NCBI RefSeq assembly: GCF_000169175.1
Contig: NZ_AAWS01000071.1
Location: 1 to 34,570 of the forward strand
Source of the DNA: Microscilla marina ATCC 23134
Lineage (GTDB): Bacteria > Bacteroidota > Bacteroidia > Cytophagales > Microscillaceae
Reading direction: 5' to 3'
Length of the DNA stretch: 34,570 nt
Each line of letters starts with the position of its first letter. The first letter of the stretch is position 1. Made by a program: the position numbers and the translations under genes. The notes under the pieces are model-generated. The model saw only the letters and a program-made list of their open reading frames with translations. It was not told the DNA's origin and did no database searches. Shown one piece after another: positions 24,877 to 33,042 of the stretch.

Positions 24877-24923
24877 TAAGCCACAAGCGACAAGTACTTA
24901 CTTTACTTGTCGCTTGTGGCTTA
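24877..24923 (+). terminator. Perfect 20-bp hairpin between receptor and phytase genes
   Basis: TAAGCCACAAGCGACAAGTA at 24877-24896 pairs with its exact complement at 24904-24923 around a 7-nt loop. A T-run (CTCCTTTTTT) follows after 8 nt. It lies in the 87-nt gap and ends 21 nt before the phytase start codon. It could stop or attenuate transcription, or protect the receptor mRNA from 3' decay. Its ACAAGCGACAAGT motif resembles other repeats in the window. Confidence 0.65.
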
Positions 24924-24944
24924 TACCTATCTCCTTTTTTAGAT

Positions 24945-26123
24945 ATGAAAATAACCAAAAACATTTACCTTGCCTGCATTACCGGGGCTATGCTCACGCT
25001 CAATGCCTGCAACAGTAACACCAAAAACGAGCAACAAGAGGCAAGTAACCCTGATACAGAAAACAATGTACAGAAGGTTCATAACACCCCAGAAATGTCA
25101 ACTGATGAGATGCCTACAGTGTTGGCAGACCTGGAAACCCAGCCTGTGCGTTCGGCAAAAGATGCTGCTGATGACCCCGCAGTATGGGTGCACCCCAACA
25201 ACAGTGGTGAGAGCATCATTATAGGTACCAACAAAAAAAAGGGGTTGGCGGTGTATGACCTGGCTGGCAAAGAATTGTTTTTTTATCCGGTGGGCAAAAT
25301 TAACAATGTAGACGTGCGCTATGGGTTTCCTTTGGCAGGAAAAAAAGTAGACATTGTAGCAGGAAGCAACCGCAGCAAAAACAGTGTAGGAGTTTGGAAG
25401 GTAAACCCTGAAACCAAAGAACTGGAAGAAGTACTGGCACGTGAACTACCCTCTAAGGTAGAAGAGGTATATGGCTTTTGTTTGTACAAAAGTGCCCAAA
25501 CCCAACAGTTTTACGCCTTTGTGGTGAGTAAAACCGGGCAAGTAGAACAGTGGGAATTGTTTGACAAGGCGGGCAAAATAGATGGTAAAATTGTACGCTC
25601 TTTTAAACTGGAAACTCAAGCCGAAGGAATGGTGGCGGATGATGAGTTAGGGTTTTTGTACGTTGCCGAAGAAACCAAGGGCGTTTGGAAATACAACGCC
25701 GAACCAGGTACTTCTCAAGGAAAACTGATTGTCGACCTTGCCAACCAACCCCAACTTGCCGAAGACCTCGAGGGGTTGACTATTTATTATGCTGCCAACA
25801 AAAAAGGCTACTTGATAGCCTCTAGCCAAGGCAATAATAGTTATGCCGTGTTTGACCGGGGCGAAGGCAATGCTTACCTGGGCAGCTTTCGCATTGGCAA
25901 CAGCGACAAGATAGATGGTACCTCTGACACTGACGGCATAGACGTGGTGAGCTTTGGTTTGGGTAAGCAGTTTCCCAATGGTTTTTTTATTGCCCAAGAT
26001 GGCACCAATGACGAGGCAGACGGCAAAGCCAATCAAAATTTTAAGGTAGTTGCCTGGGACAAGATTGTGCAATCTTCGAAAGGTAAGTTTATGTTGGACA
26101 ATAAACAAAACCCACGAAAGTAA
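24945..26123 (+). CDS. Beta-propeller phytase (3-phytase family) lipoprotein
   Basis: The lipobox LNAC places the lipidated cysteine at residue 22, so the enzyme is anchored in a membrane leaflet. After a low-complexity Glu/Asn linker the propeller starts at about residue 60. Recognised motifs are DAADDPAVWVHPNNSGESI, IIGTNKKKGLAVYDLAGKEL, NNVDVRYGFPLAG, DIVAGSNRSKNSVGVWKV, ADDELGFLYVAEETKGVWKY, ASSQGNNSYAVFDR and TSDTDGIDV with NGFFIAQDGTND. The many acidic residues are the calcium-binding and phosphate-binding sites expected in this family, which removes phosphate from phytate at neutral pH. The TonB receptor 87 nt upstream is the probable partner. The length (392) is standard. Phosphate control is likely by function, but I see no Pho box. 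Confidence 0.93.
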   Translation: MKITKNIYLACITGAMLTLNACNSNTKNEQQEASNPDTENNVQKVHNTPEMSTDEMPTVLADLETQPVRSAKDAADDPAVWVHPNNSGESIIIGTNKKKGLAVYDLAGKELFFYPVGKINNVDVRYGFPLAGKKVDIVAGSNRSKNSVGVWKVNPETKELEEVLARELPSKVEEVYGFCLYKSAQTQQFYAFVVSKTGQVEQWELFDKAGKIDGKIVRSFKLETQAEGMVADDELGFLYVAEETKGVWKYNAEPGTSQGKLIVDLANQPQLAEDLEGLTIYYAANKKGYLIASSQGNNSYAVFDRGEGNAYLGSFRIGNSDKIDGTSDTDGIDVVSFGLGKQFPNGFFIAQDGTNDEADGKANQNFKVVAWDKIVQSSKGKFMLDNKQNPRK

Positions 26124-26323
26124 GAACTATTGGTTGCTAACTGCTTAACTTGAAATGGTCACGCAAGAAATTGCCTGACCATTTTCTTTAGTGTACCTGG
26201 GTAGTGTCTGTTGAATCGTGTTTCTTGAAAAGTCCTGATAATCAGTGAATTAAAGGCTGTAAGTGAGATTTTGTGAACGCTGTCCTTTGATGCTTATAAA
26301 GCCCCATGTTTTGTTGGGTAAGC

Positions 26324-26376
26324 AAAGCTTGTCTTGTAAAGATCGGAGACTTCTTTTGACGCCTCAATTTCAAGTG
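26324..26376 (-). repeat. 53-nt dispersed repeat (copy 1, inverted relative to 31941-31993)
   Basis: The reverse complement begins CACTTGAAA, has a variable 10-nt spacer, and continues with a 34-nt block containing GAAGTCTCCGATCTTTACAA. It matches 31960-31993 at 33 of 34 positions, and the spacer length is conserved. The two copies lie in opposite orientation. Confidence 0.75.
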
Positions 26377-26523
26377 AACCTTCAGAAGATTTAAAGTAGC
26401 GGGATAATATATGAATACTTAAGGGAGCAAACTCTGTGAAACTGACAAACCAATATTTACAGATAGAACAGGCGGTGTAAAGAATGAAAATGCGCCTATT
26501 TTGTGTGGTGCAGTCTTTTTTAA

Positions 26524-26643
26524 CAACATAGTTTAGGCTTTGTATGTTGTCAATATATGCTTGGTTTCGCTAAAATGGTGATATTAAAACGGGTGCCAGG
26601 TGGAGCAGACCCACGCGATGATATGGTGGTTTTAGATATTTAG
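26524..26643 (+). pseudogene. Possible remnant of a SpoIIE/PP2C phosphatase C-terminus
   Basis: An open frame of 39 codons ends RVPGGADPRDDMVVLDI and a TAG stop. The RDD-hydrophobic-V pattern at the very end resembles the end of SpoIIE phosphatases, such as EQRDDILVIGVRL of the intact gene that starts 174 nt downstream. No start codon context or rest of the domain is visible. If real, it marks an earlier tandem phosphatase gene that has been deleted. The match is short and could be chance. Confidence 0.3.
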
Positions 26644-26817
26644 CCAGAGTAGCCTTTTATAAGTGTTTATTTTGTATATTACTTTACTGCTAATGATAAA
26701 GATTGAACGATAATTTATTTCCAGATTTCTACCAGCTTGTAAGGACGTCAATGAAGACGATGATGGATAAATCCTTTGTGTAAGTATCCTTTGAAAAAAA
26801 CTTACTGGTTTACTACT

Positions 26818-29800
26818 ATGATGAAATACTTCTTACTGGCAAGCATTTTATTTGTGAGCACTATTGCCCCCCTTTGGGCACAAATCCCTTATGTGACCAA
26901 ACACTTACCCAAACATTATGGAGGAGGAGGTCAAAGCTGGAGAGCAACACAAGGTAAGCAAGGGCTGATATACATAGCCGACAATGTAGGTGTATTGCAA
27001 TATGATGGGGTACAATGGCATAAGTTCTCCTTAAATATTAATGAGCAGGCTACTGCGGTTAGGTCTCATAATGATACTCTTTTTGTGGGAACACACAACG
27101 GTATTGGTTATTTGGGGTATGATTCTACCCGGAAAAACCGTCGATATGTATCGCTGATGCATTTGATCCCACCCAAACAAAGAAAAAATGGAAGGGTTGA
27201 CGATATTTTACCCTTAGACAAAGGAGTCGCTTTTATGAATTCACGTGGGTTTGTTTGGGTTTATCAACAGGGTAAATGCACTTATGTGAACTATCAGGAC
27301 TTGGCTATGTATGATCAAGGGCAACCTACACTGCTTGCCAAAAGTCCTAAGCGCTGGTTATACTTTAACCAACATTTATATGTAGTAGTTGGACAGTCCT
27401 TGTTTGTGTGGAATGGAGCCAAGTTCACGAAGACTGACGAATTGCAAGGTTTTAAGTATCTTGCAAACATCGCAATCATAAAAAATTATAGGAAAGATAC
27501 CTTATTAGCTTACGATCATAAAATCAGGCAGATGCGCTGGCTCTATTTGCAAAAAGGGAAGTTTAAGGCAACAAAAGTATTTCAGACTCAACTGGACACG
27601 ATGTTTGCCAAAAAACACCTCAAGGATAGGCATTTTAAGGTGTTAGAAAGTGGAATGATTGCCTTATCAGACTATCATAACCTTCGAGTATTGGATAAAA
27701 ATGGTCAAATACAACGTATGATCAAAGCCCGCCAAGACATCCCTACTATTTCTATTTATAGTTTTATGGAAGACAAACAAGGTAACTTGTGGACCATGGG
27801 TGAACAGGGCATTGGGCAAGTGCATAACCAGAGCCCATGTTCGTTTTGGGATACAAGGCATGGAGTTTCTTCTGAGACTACCTTTAGTGTAATATATGAC
27901 CACCAAACTCTTTATGTCGGAACCAGCAAGAAGCTTTTACATTTAAACAAACAAGGGTATTTTGAAAAAATAAAAGAGGTGGCTGATAGACGGGGGTGGG
28001 TTTCAGGTTTTTTGAAACATCAGGGGCAATTGTATGCCGTAGGACTAGAAGATGTTTATGAAGTACATAACGGACAAGTTAAGCCACTAGTCAAGCAATT
28101 TCAAGCCACCACATTGACTGCCTTTAAAAGTGACTCTTCTAAACTATTATTAGGCACCTATCAGCAAGGATTGTTTTTGATGACTCACAAACAGGAACGG
28201 TGGACAAAACAAAAGGTGAAAGGCTATAAAATATCGCCAAGAATATACACCATTAAAGAAGGCAAAGATGAAAGCCTGTGGACAGTCGATACGCGTTTTG
28301 GTGTGTTTAGGGTATGGCTCAATGCTGCCAAAGACAGTGTAATCAAACAAGTACATTATACCACTCAAGACGGGTTGCCTTCCAATGCGCTCAATTTTGT
28401 TTTTCAACTTAGAAATGGTCAGTTGGTTTTTGGTACAAGCAGTGGCATATATGCCTTTGATCAGGCAAAAGAGTATTTTTACCCTCACCCTGTATTGAAC
28501 CCTTACGTAAAAGGCAAACAGGTATATCACCTCTATGAAACCCAACAAGGGCATATTTTTGTACAGATGGAAGACGAAAGTACGATTGAACTGGTGATGT
28601 TAAAAATGACTGAAAACAAGGGATATGCTTTCGTTAAAAAAACATTTATGGATGTTCAAATCTCCTCTGATAAAGAATATTTAACTATTGCAGAAAAAGA
28701 TGGACAGTATGTTATAAACAAAGGCACAAGCTTGGTAGTATACAATGCTTCATGGCCCACGCAACAGGCACTTGCCTACCCTGCCATTATTCGCAAAGTA
28801 ACCATTAATAATGATTCTTTGCTGTTCAATGAAAACAATCTGCGGGCGGTTTCGCTTCATTATGAATTCAATACGCTTCGGTTCGACTATGTGGCGCTGT
28901 TTTATGCGTATAGCCATAAAAATCAATACCAGTTTAGACTCAAAGGTTTTCAGGACAAGTGGTCGTCCTGGAGCAGAGAGCGCCATGCCAACTTTACCAA
29001 CTTACCTGAAGGCAAATACCTGTTTGAAGTAAGGGCTAAAAACGTCTATGGTGACTTAAGCCAAACCGCCCGCTTTAGTTTTCAGATTGAGCCGCCTTGG
29101 TACCGTACCTGGTGGGCTTATGTGCTGTATGTGAGTAGTACTATACTATTGATGCTGGTTGTGTTGCGCCTTAACTCCCGGAGGTTGATTAAACAAAAAG
29201 AACGGTTGGAGCACAAGGTACAAGAACGTACTATAGCGCTTAGGCAGAAGCAAGAAAAAGTGAGTCAGCAAAATGAAGAACTTCAACAACAGCAAGAAGA
29301 AATTTCTATGCAAAACAAAGAACTTCAACAACAGCAAGAGGAGATTACAGCTCAACGTGATGCCATAGAGCAAAAAAATATCCAAGTAAGAAAGAGTATT
29401 GAAGCCGCCAAACTTATCCAAGACGCCATATTACCTTTTGAGGACAGAATGCAAGAAATATTTCAGCATTACTTTGTACTTTTCCGCCCTCGCGACATTG
29501 TATCAGGTGATTTTTATTGGGTAGACAGAACCAAAGATGGGAGGGATATAAGATTAGTTGCTGCTGTGGATTGTACTGGGCATGGGGTACCAGGGGCTTT
29601 TATGAGCATGATGGGCTATGCTTTACTCAATGAAATTGTGCATCAAAAAAACATTACCCGACCTGCTTCAATATTAGAGTGCCTTCGCACCAATTTAAAA
29701 CACGCGCTGAAGCGAGAAAAAACTGGCAATCAATCAGGAATGGACCTGGGGTTGTGCAGTATTCAATACCTACCCAATGACACTGTCGAGGTGGCGTTTG

Positions 29801-30150
29801 CGGGTGCCAAGTGTCCTATGTATTACTTTAGGAAAGCGTCTCAAGAACTGTGTGAACTAAAAGGCAGCCGAATATCTATTGGGATACGGCGAAGAAAGCC
29901 TCGAAACTTTGAAGAGCACAGCTTGATTTTACAACCAGGCGATTTAATATTTTTAAGTACTGATGGATATTGTGACCAGAACAATGCGGCAAGAAAAAGA
30001 CTGGGCTCACAGTGTTTTCAAGAATTACTGGCTTCACAGGCACACCAACCACTGCCCCAACAAAAAAAAGCCTTGGAACACGCCCTGGAAACTTATACAA
30101 CAGGCACAGAGCAACGTGATGATATTTTGGTGATTGGGGTGAGGCTATAG
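26818..30150 (+). CDS. Propeller-type membrane sensor with SpoIIE/PP2C serine phosphatase output
   Basis: I start at ATG 26818 (1110 residues) because the signal peptide MMKYFLLASILFVSTIAPLWAQ then fits; an in-frame TTG at 26776 would add 14 residues. Residues about 25-680 form periplasmic propeller repeats of the two-component-regulator type (QYDGVQWHKFSL, EDKQGNLWTMGEQGIGQV). A Y_Y_Y domain (about 690-755, YQFRLKGFQDKWSSWS) and one membrane helix (about 765-787) follow. A Gln/Glu-rich coiled coil comes next, with two 14-residue tandem repeats (29269-29352). The cytoplasmic PP2C domain (about 870-1110) has RPRDIVSGDFYWVD, VDCTGHGVPGAFMSMMG, LIFLSTDGYCDQN and RDDILVIGV, so the metal-binding acidic residues are kept. 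It probably dephosphorylates a STAS protein in response to a periplasmic signal. The partner is unproven. Confidence 0.92.
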   Translation: MMKYFLLASILFVSTIAPLWAQIPYVTKHLPKHYGGGGQSWRATQGKQGLIYIADNVGVLQYDGVQWHKFSLNINEQATAVRSHNDTLFVGTHNGIGYLGYDSTRKNRRYVSLMHLIPPKQRKNGRVDDILPLDKGVAFMNSRGFVWVYQQGKCTYVNYQDLAMYDQGQPTLLAKSPKRWLYFNQHLYVVVGQSLFVWNGAKFTKTDELQGFKYLANIAIIKNYRKDTLLAYDHKIRQMRWLYLQKGKFKATKVFQTQLDTMFAKKHLKDRHFKVLESGMIALSDYHNLRVLDKNGQIQRMIKARQDIPTISIYSFMEDKQGNLWTMGEQGIGQVHNQSPCSFWDTRHGVSSETTFSVIYDHQTLYVGTSKKLLHLNKQGYFEKIKEVADRRGWVSGFLKHQGQLYAVGLEDVYEVHNGQVKPLVKQFQATTLTAFKSDSSKLLLGTYQQGLFLMTHKQERWTKQKVKGYKISPRIYTIKEGKDESLWTVDTRFGVFRVWLNAAKDSVIKQVHYTTQDGLPSNALNFVFQLRNGQLVFGTSSGIYAFDQAKEYFYPHPVLNPYVKGKQVYHLYETQQGHIFVQMEDESTIELVMLKMTENKGYAFVKKTFMDVQISSDKEYLTIAEKDGQYVINKGTSLVVYNASWPTQQALAYPAIIRKVTINNDSLLFNENNLRAVSLHYEFNTLRFDYVALFYAYSHKNQYQFRLKGFQDKWSSWSRERHANFTNLPEGKYLFEVRAKNVYGDLSQTARFSFQIEPPWYRTWWAYVLYVSSTILLMLVVLRLNSRRLIKQKERLEHKVQERTIALRQKQEKVSQQNEELQQQQEEISMQNKELQQQQEEITAQRDAIEQKNIQVRKSIEAAKLIQDAILPFEDRMQEIFQHYFVLFRPRDIVSGDFYWVDRTKDGRDIRLVAAVDCTGHGVPGAFMSMMGYALLNEIVHQKNITRPASILECLRTNLKHALKREKTGNQSGMDLGLCSIQYLPNDTVEVAFAGAKCPMYYFRKASQELCELKGSRISIGIRRRKPRNFEEHSLILQPGDLIFLSTDGYCDQNNAARKRLGSQCFQELLASQAHQPLPQQKKALEHALETYTTGTEQRDDILVIGVRL

Positions 30151-30220
30151 GGGTTGTTTTAACGCTACTTGCCTTTCATTATGCCAAGCTTCTTGACCCA
30201 GTAAAGAAGGCAAAACACCC

Positions 30221-31288
30221 TTACCCACCCAATAAATCCTTCTCCAAAACTCTCCCCAACTTGTATGCTTTTTGTGCCATAAACGAATATATCTTAGGAT
30301 AATCACGTTTTATTTCTTTGAGGTCTTCGGGCGTTTTTATACGTTCTTTCATTTTTGCGATATACTCAGGGTATTCGCTCAAAGTGAGGTTTTTATTGAT
30401 GTTGTAAGCATACGCCATGAGTTTGACAAGTGATGCTTCTTGATCTAGGTATAACTTTTCTTCCAAAGGTATATGACTCCATAAATCTTCGTGATATTGA
30501 GCTATGCAAAGTGCTATTTCTTCTGGAGTATGATGCATTAAAATCTCATCATCATCATCATCTGACAAATTACTTACTCCACCTTTTGCCAATACATAAC
30601 TAGCCAAGCCCAATATTTTAAGGGCAAAACTACTGGATTTTCCCACTTCTAAGCTATGTTCATCGAGTATGTCAATGGCTGATTGTTGTGTTCTTGCATG
30701 ATTGGTAGCGCATGGATCTAACTTTTTCAACCAATCATATTTTTCCATGTACTCATCAAGGTACATGCTCAACACTTTTAATACATTGACTGCACAGTGA
30801 ACAGCCTCATACAAGCCCGCTTCACGTATCGTCTGTACTCCCCATTGTTGCTTTGTGTTTTTTGCTCCTGCTTTTAAGTTATTTAAGGCAGCACTATCTC
30901 CAAAAAAATCTGCATATTGTATGAGGGCTTTCCGCTCATCCATAATTATTTGATAGGAAAGACTTATTAAGTGTCCTGCAAAGGCTTTGTTTTGATAACC
31001 ACGCGGTGTTTCTGGGAGAGTATTACTCCAATTGATTACAAATATTCTCCTATAAAACTCAAGAGTATTTTGTTGGGGTAAATTCGCCAATTCGTCGTGA
31101 AGATGTTTGTGTGCATACGTTATAATTAAACTGTTTTCCCGAATATCTTTCCAGTCTGTAATAATAACAAAGTCTTTAGTGTGTTTTACATGTTTTAGCA
31201 GTTTCTCTGCAAATGCCTTGTATTGGTTAGCACCAAAATACTTGGGGTTGTCTTTGTGATGCAAAAAATCTATTTTGTCTAGGCTCAT
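30221..31288 (-). CDS. Hypothetical protein, AT-rich gene
   Basis: I do not recognise a family. The 355-residue product is soluble (no signal peptide or membrane helix) and mostly alpha-helical. Features are a central run of five Asp (NLSDDDDDEILMHH), a His-rich N-terminal part (LHHKDNPKYFG, LLKHVKHTKDF), and a Lys/Glu-rich C-terminus (IAKMKERIKTPEDLKEIKRD). It is convergent with the SpoIIE sensor gene (70 nt apart) and divergent from a small gene starting 53 nt from its own start, so the two starts share one short promoter region. Codons are much more A/T-ended than those of the housekeeping genes, which may mean recent arrival. The reading frame is long and intact; a real gene is likely. 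Confidence 0.7.
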   Translation of the reverse strand: MSLDKIDFLHHKDNPKYFGANQYKAFAEKLLKHVKHTKDFVIITDWKDIRENSLIITYAHKHLHDELANLPQQNTLEFYRRIFVINWSNTLPETPRGYQNKAFAGHLISLSYQIIMDERKALIQYADFFGDSAALNNLKAGAKNTKQQWGVQTIREAGLYEAVHCAVNVLKVLSMYLDEYMEKYDWLKKLDPCATNHARTQQSAIDILDEHSLEVGKSSSFALKILGLASYVLAKGGVSNLSDDDDDEILMHHTPEEIALCIAQYHEDLWSHIPLEEKLYLDQEASLVKLMAYAYNINKNLTLSEYPEYIAKMKERIKTPEDLKEIKRDYPKIYSFMAQKAYKLGRVLEKDLLGG

Positions 31289-31341
31289 ATTTTATTTATA
31301 TCTTCAAAATCATTATATTTAGTAGAATAATTATAAATGCC

Positions 31342-31644
31342 ATGGATAAAGAAACCTCATTACCTTTTTGGAAAGATATTGATGTTAGTTTTATGGATAT
31401 TGATTATGTATACAAGCAAATTGAAAGTACTCGTAAAACAATCGAAGAAACTGACGAAAAAATAAAAGCCATACAAAATGATATTCAGTTACCTAACAAA
31501 CAAACGTCCCCTTTAGACTACCAAGAAATTGAATTATTTATGAAGTTTAAAGATAGTTTAAATAACCAAATCAAATCTAATATTAATCATATCAAGTTTT
31601 TAAAAGAAGTAATTAAAGAGTTCACAAAAAAACAGAAGTTATGA
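31342..31644 (+). CDS. Small hypothetical coiled-coil protein
   Basis: The 100-residue product begins MDKETSLPFWKDIDVSFMDI and then has a long helical, Lys/Glu/Asn/Ile-rich stretch (YVYKQIESTRKTIEETDEKI and onward), likely a coiled coil. There is no signal peptide and I do not recognise a family. It is divergent from the 355-residue hypothetical gene with a 53-nt gap. Its stop overlaps the start of a 37-codon frame in an ATGA junction at 31641-31644, typical of translational coupling. The pair layout and AT-rich codons recall small accessory modules, but no function can be assigned. Confidence 0.6.
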   Translation: MDKETSLPFWKDIDVSFMDIDYVYKQIESTRKTIEETDEKIKAIQNDIQLPNKQTSPLDYQEIELFMKFKDSLNNQIKSNINHIKFLKEVIKEFTKKQKL

Positions 31645-31754
31645 TTGAGAAGTATCAGGCTGAATTAGGCTGTTCTCGAGAATATGTTCTTGAATTTATT
31701 CATACTATTCCTCAATTGGACCAGGTTTATGGCTTGCTTAAAGAGAAGACATAA
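31641..31754 (+). CDS. Very short hypothetical protein coupled to the preceding gene
   Basis: A 37-codon frame starts at the ATG of an ATGA overlap with the previous stop. The peptide starts MIEKYQAELGCSREYVLEFI and ends GLLKEKT; it looks helical. Its composition is protein-like and unlike a random shadow frame. It may be a genuine small protein or the surviving start of a truncated gene, because the next 430 nt contain no continuation and hold a dispersed repeat. A separate 62-codon frame (31684-31872) overlaps it and looks less credible. Confidence 0.45.
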   Translation: MIEKYQAELGCSREYVLEFIHTIPQLDQVYGLLKEKT

Positions 31755-32192
31755 CAATGTTAGTTGCATCCTGCCTGATGCGCATTTTAATGCATGTCAA
31801 TTTTCTATGAACATTTTCAATGCAGGGCTTGAATATTACCTGACTCGCCCGTTTCTCGCACCGAAAGTATAAGTATTTATATGTTTGCGCCAGCCAAGAC
31901 CAAAACAAAAATCCACGCTGTTTTAAGTGTTCCTTTAGGGCACTTGAAACTTATGGATAAAAAGAAGTCTCCGATCTTTACAAGACAGGCTTTCTAGCCA
32001 AATGGCTCAATAGATTTGAAATATTACCGAGCTTTGCATTCGCAAACAAGTCTGGAGATTTGTATTCATTTAAATTTTTAAGTCTCCTAAATGAGGACTT
32101 TTAACAACCAACCTCGATTATAGCGCCTGGGGGTGATTATTAATAACACATTGTCCAGGGCTTAAAAGAACGGGTACCCTCAGAACTTTAGC
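31755..32192. other. Intergenic region with dispersed repeats
   Basis: These 438 nt hold the 53-nt repeat copy (31941-31993), a region with an imperfect AAGTCTCCT/AGGACTT hairpin (about 32080-32101) and, at 32151-32180, a sequence (GGGCTTAAAAGAACGGGTA) that resembles the last 35 nt of the window. No credible gene is seen. Confidence 0.45.
31941..31993 (+). repeat. 53-nt dispersed repeat (copy 2)
   Basis: This copy begins CACTTGAAA, followed by a 10-nt variable spacer and the conserved 34-nt block at 31960-31993. It is the inverted partner of 26324-26376. The pair encloses the SpoIIE sensor and the divergent hypothetical genes. Confidence 0.75.
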
Positions 32193-32618
32193 TCATCCAT
32201 AAAAATATTTATTCTTCCATATATATTTGGCGTTTGTATGACAAGCATCTTTTATAACAAACTCAAGCGGCTTTTTTAACGAATCAAAGGAATTGTTCCA
32301 ATCTTCAAGGATAGCTTGAAAGTCCACCTCTGGTCTATTCTTTTTAAAGAAAACAATTCCTGCCTCATTTGTTGTCATAAATACTCGTAAATATTGGTCT
32401 TCGGTAACCTCTGTCCTCTCAAACCTTAAGTCTAGAAAACCTGTTTTCACTACCACTAATTTTATAGGGTACCTGGGGTTAAACAGTTCTATGTTTTCAC
32501 TATAAAACTCTTGGTACAAGGCTTTAAAATCACTCTCCAAATCTTCTATTTTGGATAAGTTAAATTTTAGACCGATCAAATTTTTTAGCGTTATTTCGGA
32601 AAAAGTTGTTTTATCCAT
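32193..32618 (-). CDS. Hypothetical protein
   Basis: I start at ATG 32618, giving 141 residues from MDKTTFSEITLKNLIGLKFN; an upstream in-frame TTG at 32666 would add 16 less protein-like residues. The product is soluble and of mixed alpha/beta character (IKLVVVKTGFLDLRFERTEV, YLRVFMTTNEAGIVFFKKN), and ends YIWKNKYFYG. I do not recognise a family. The small acidic alpha/beta form would fit an immunity-type protein, but no toxin partner is visible, so I do not propose this. It is on the same strand as the next gene upstream (33043-34443) but separated by 424 nt of repeats. Confidence 0.6.
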   Translation of the reverse strand: MDKTTFSEITLKNLIGLKFNLSKIEDLESDFKALYQEFYSENIELFNPRYPIKLVVVKTGFLDLRFERTEVTEDQYLRVFMTTNEAGIVFFKKNRPEVDFQAILEDWNNSFDSLKKPLEFVIKDACHTNAKYIWKNKYFYG

Positions 32619-32880
32619 TGTTTTTATCTGAGTGAACTTGTTTAGTATCTTGCAAGACTTCCCCAATTAAAAGTGAGTGTTTTCCTACTTGGCGTACTGA
32701 GGTTAGTTAAACTAGAAGTTGCTGTATACATAGTGTCATATAGTAGTTTTAATTCCTGTTTTGCTTGCCCGAAAACTGCATTAGATAAGCCCGCAGCAAA
32801 TAGGCGTGCATTAAAGCGCCTAAGCCTTGGGTAAGGCGCTTGAAACTAAAAGTAGCATCAACGCAAGGGATGTCCTGGCT
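32619..32880. other. Intergenic sequence left of the second MITE-like element
   Basis: The stretch is AT-rich with no credible gene. It holds a short hairpin (AAGCGCCT at 32814-32821 with AGGCGCTT at 32834-32841). That hairpin is followed by TGAAAC, which recalls the CACTTGAAA start of the 53-nt repeat. Its meaning is unclear. Confidence 0.4.
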
Positions 32881-33019
32881 CTAGTGCACTGGAAACTAAA
32901 TTCCTACCACATTATTCGGAGTCTTTAGCCCACTGGCTTTACTTAAAAAAGCTTGCATAGCTATGTTTGCGCCTCGCCTGACTGCATTATTCACCCACAT
33001 TCTATCCCCAGTGCACTAG
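32881..33019 (+). repeat. MITE-like intergenic element with 12-bp terminal inverted repeats (copy 2)
   Basis: The 139-nt element runs from CTAGTGCACTGG (32881-32892) to CCAGTGCACTAG (33008-33019). Its first 82 nt match the reverse complement of 119-200 at 77 positions; the interior is shorter and different. It ends 23 nt from the stop codon of the minus-strand gene at 33043. It encodes nothing recognisable. Confidence 0.75.
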
Positions 33020-33042
33020 GTGGGAATAACGTTTTTTTGTGG

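Larger units (their letters stand above)
26124..26817. other. Long intergenic region upstream of the SpoIIE-type sensor
   Basis: These 694 nt hold one copy of a 53-nt dispersed repeat (26324-26376) and a short reading frame ending at 26643 that resembles the tail of a SpoIIE phosphatase (listed separately). No intact gene, strong hairpin or clear promoter box was found. TTTATTTTG at about 26667 is a weak -7 candidate. Confidence 0.45.

Noticed and set aside
30169-30213. Inverted repeat TTGCCTT/AAGGCAA between the convergent SpoIIE and hypothetical genes
   Set aside because: The stem is only 7 bp with a 31-nt loop and no T-tract, too weak to call a terminator.
31684-31872. Plus-strand frame of 62 codons after the coiled-coil gene
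   Set aside because: It overlaps the better-placed 37-codon frame in another phase and has an irregular Cys/His/Phe-rich composition.
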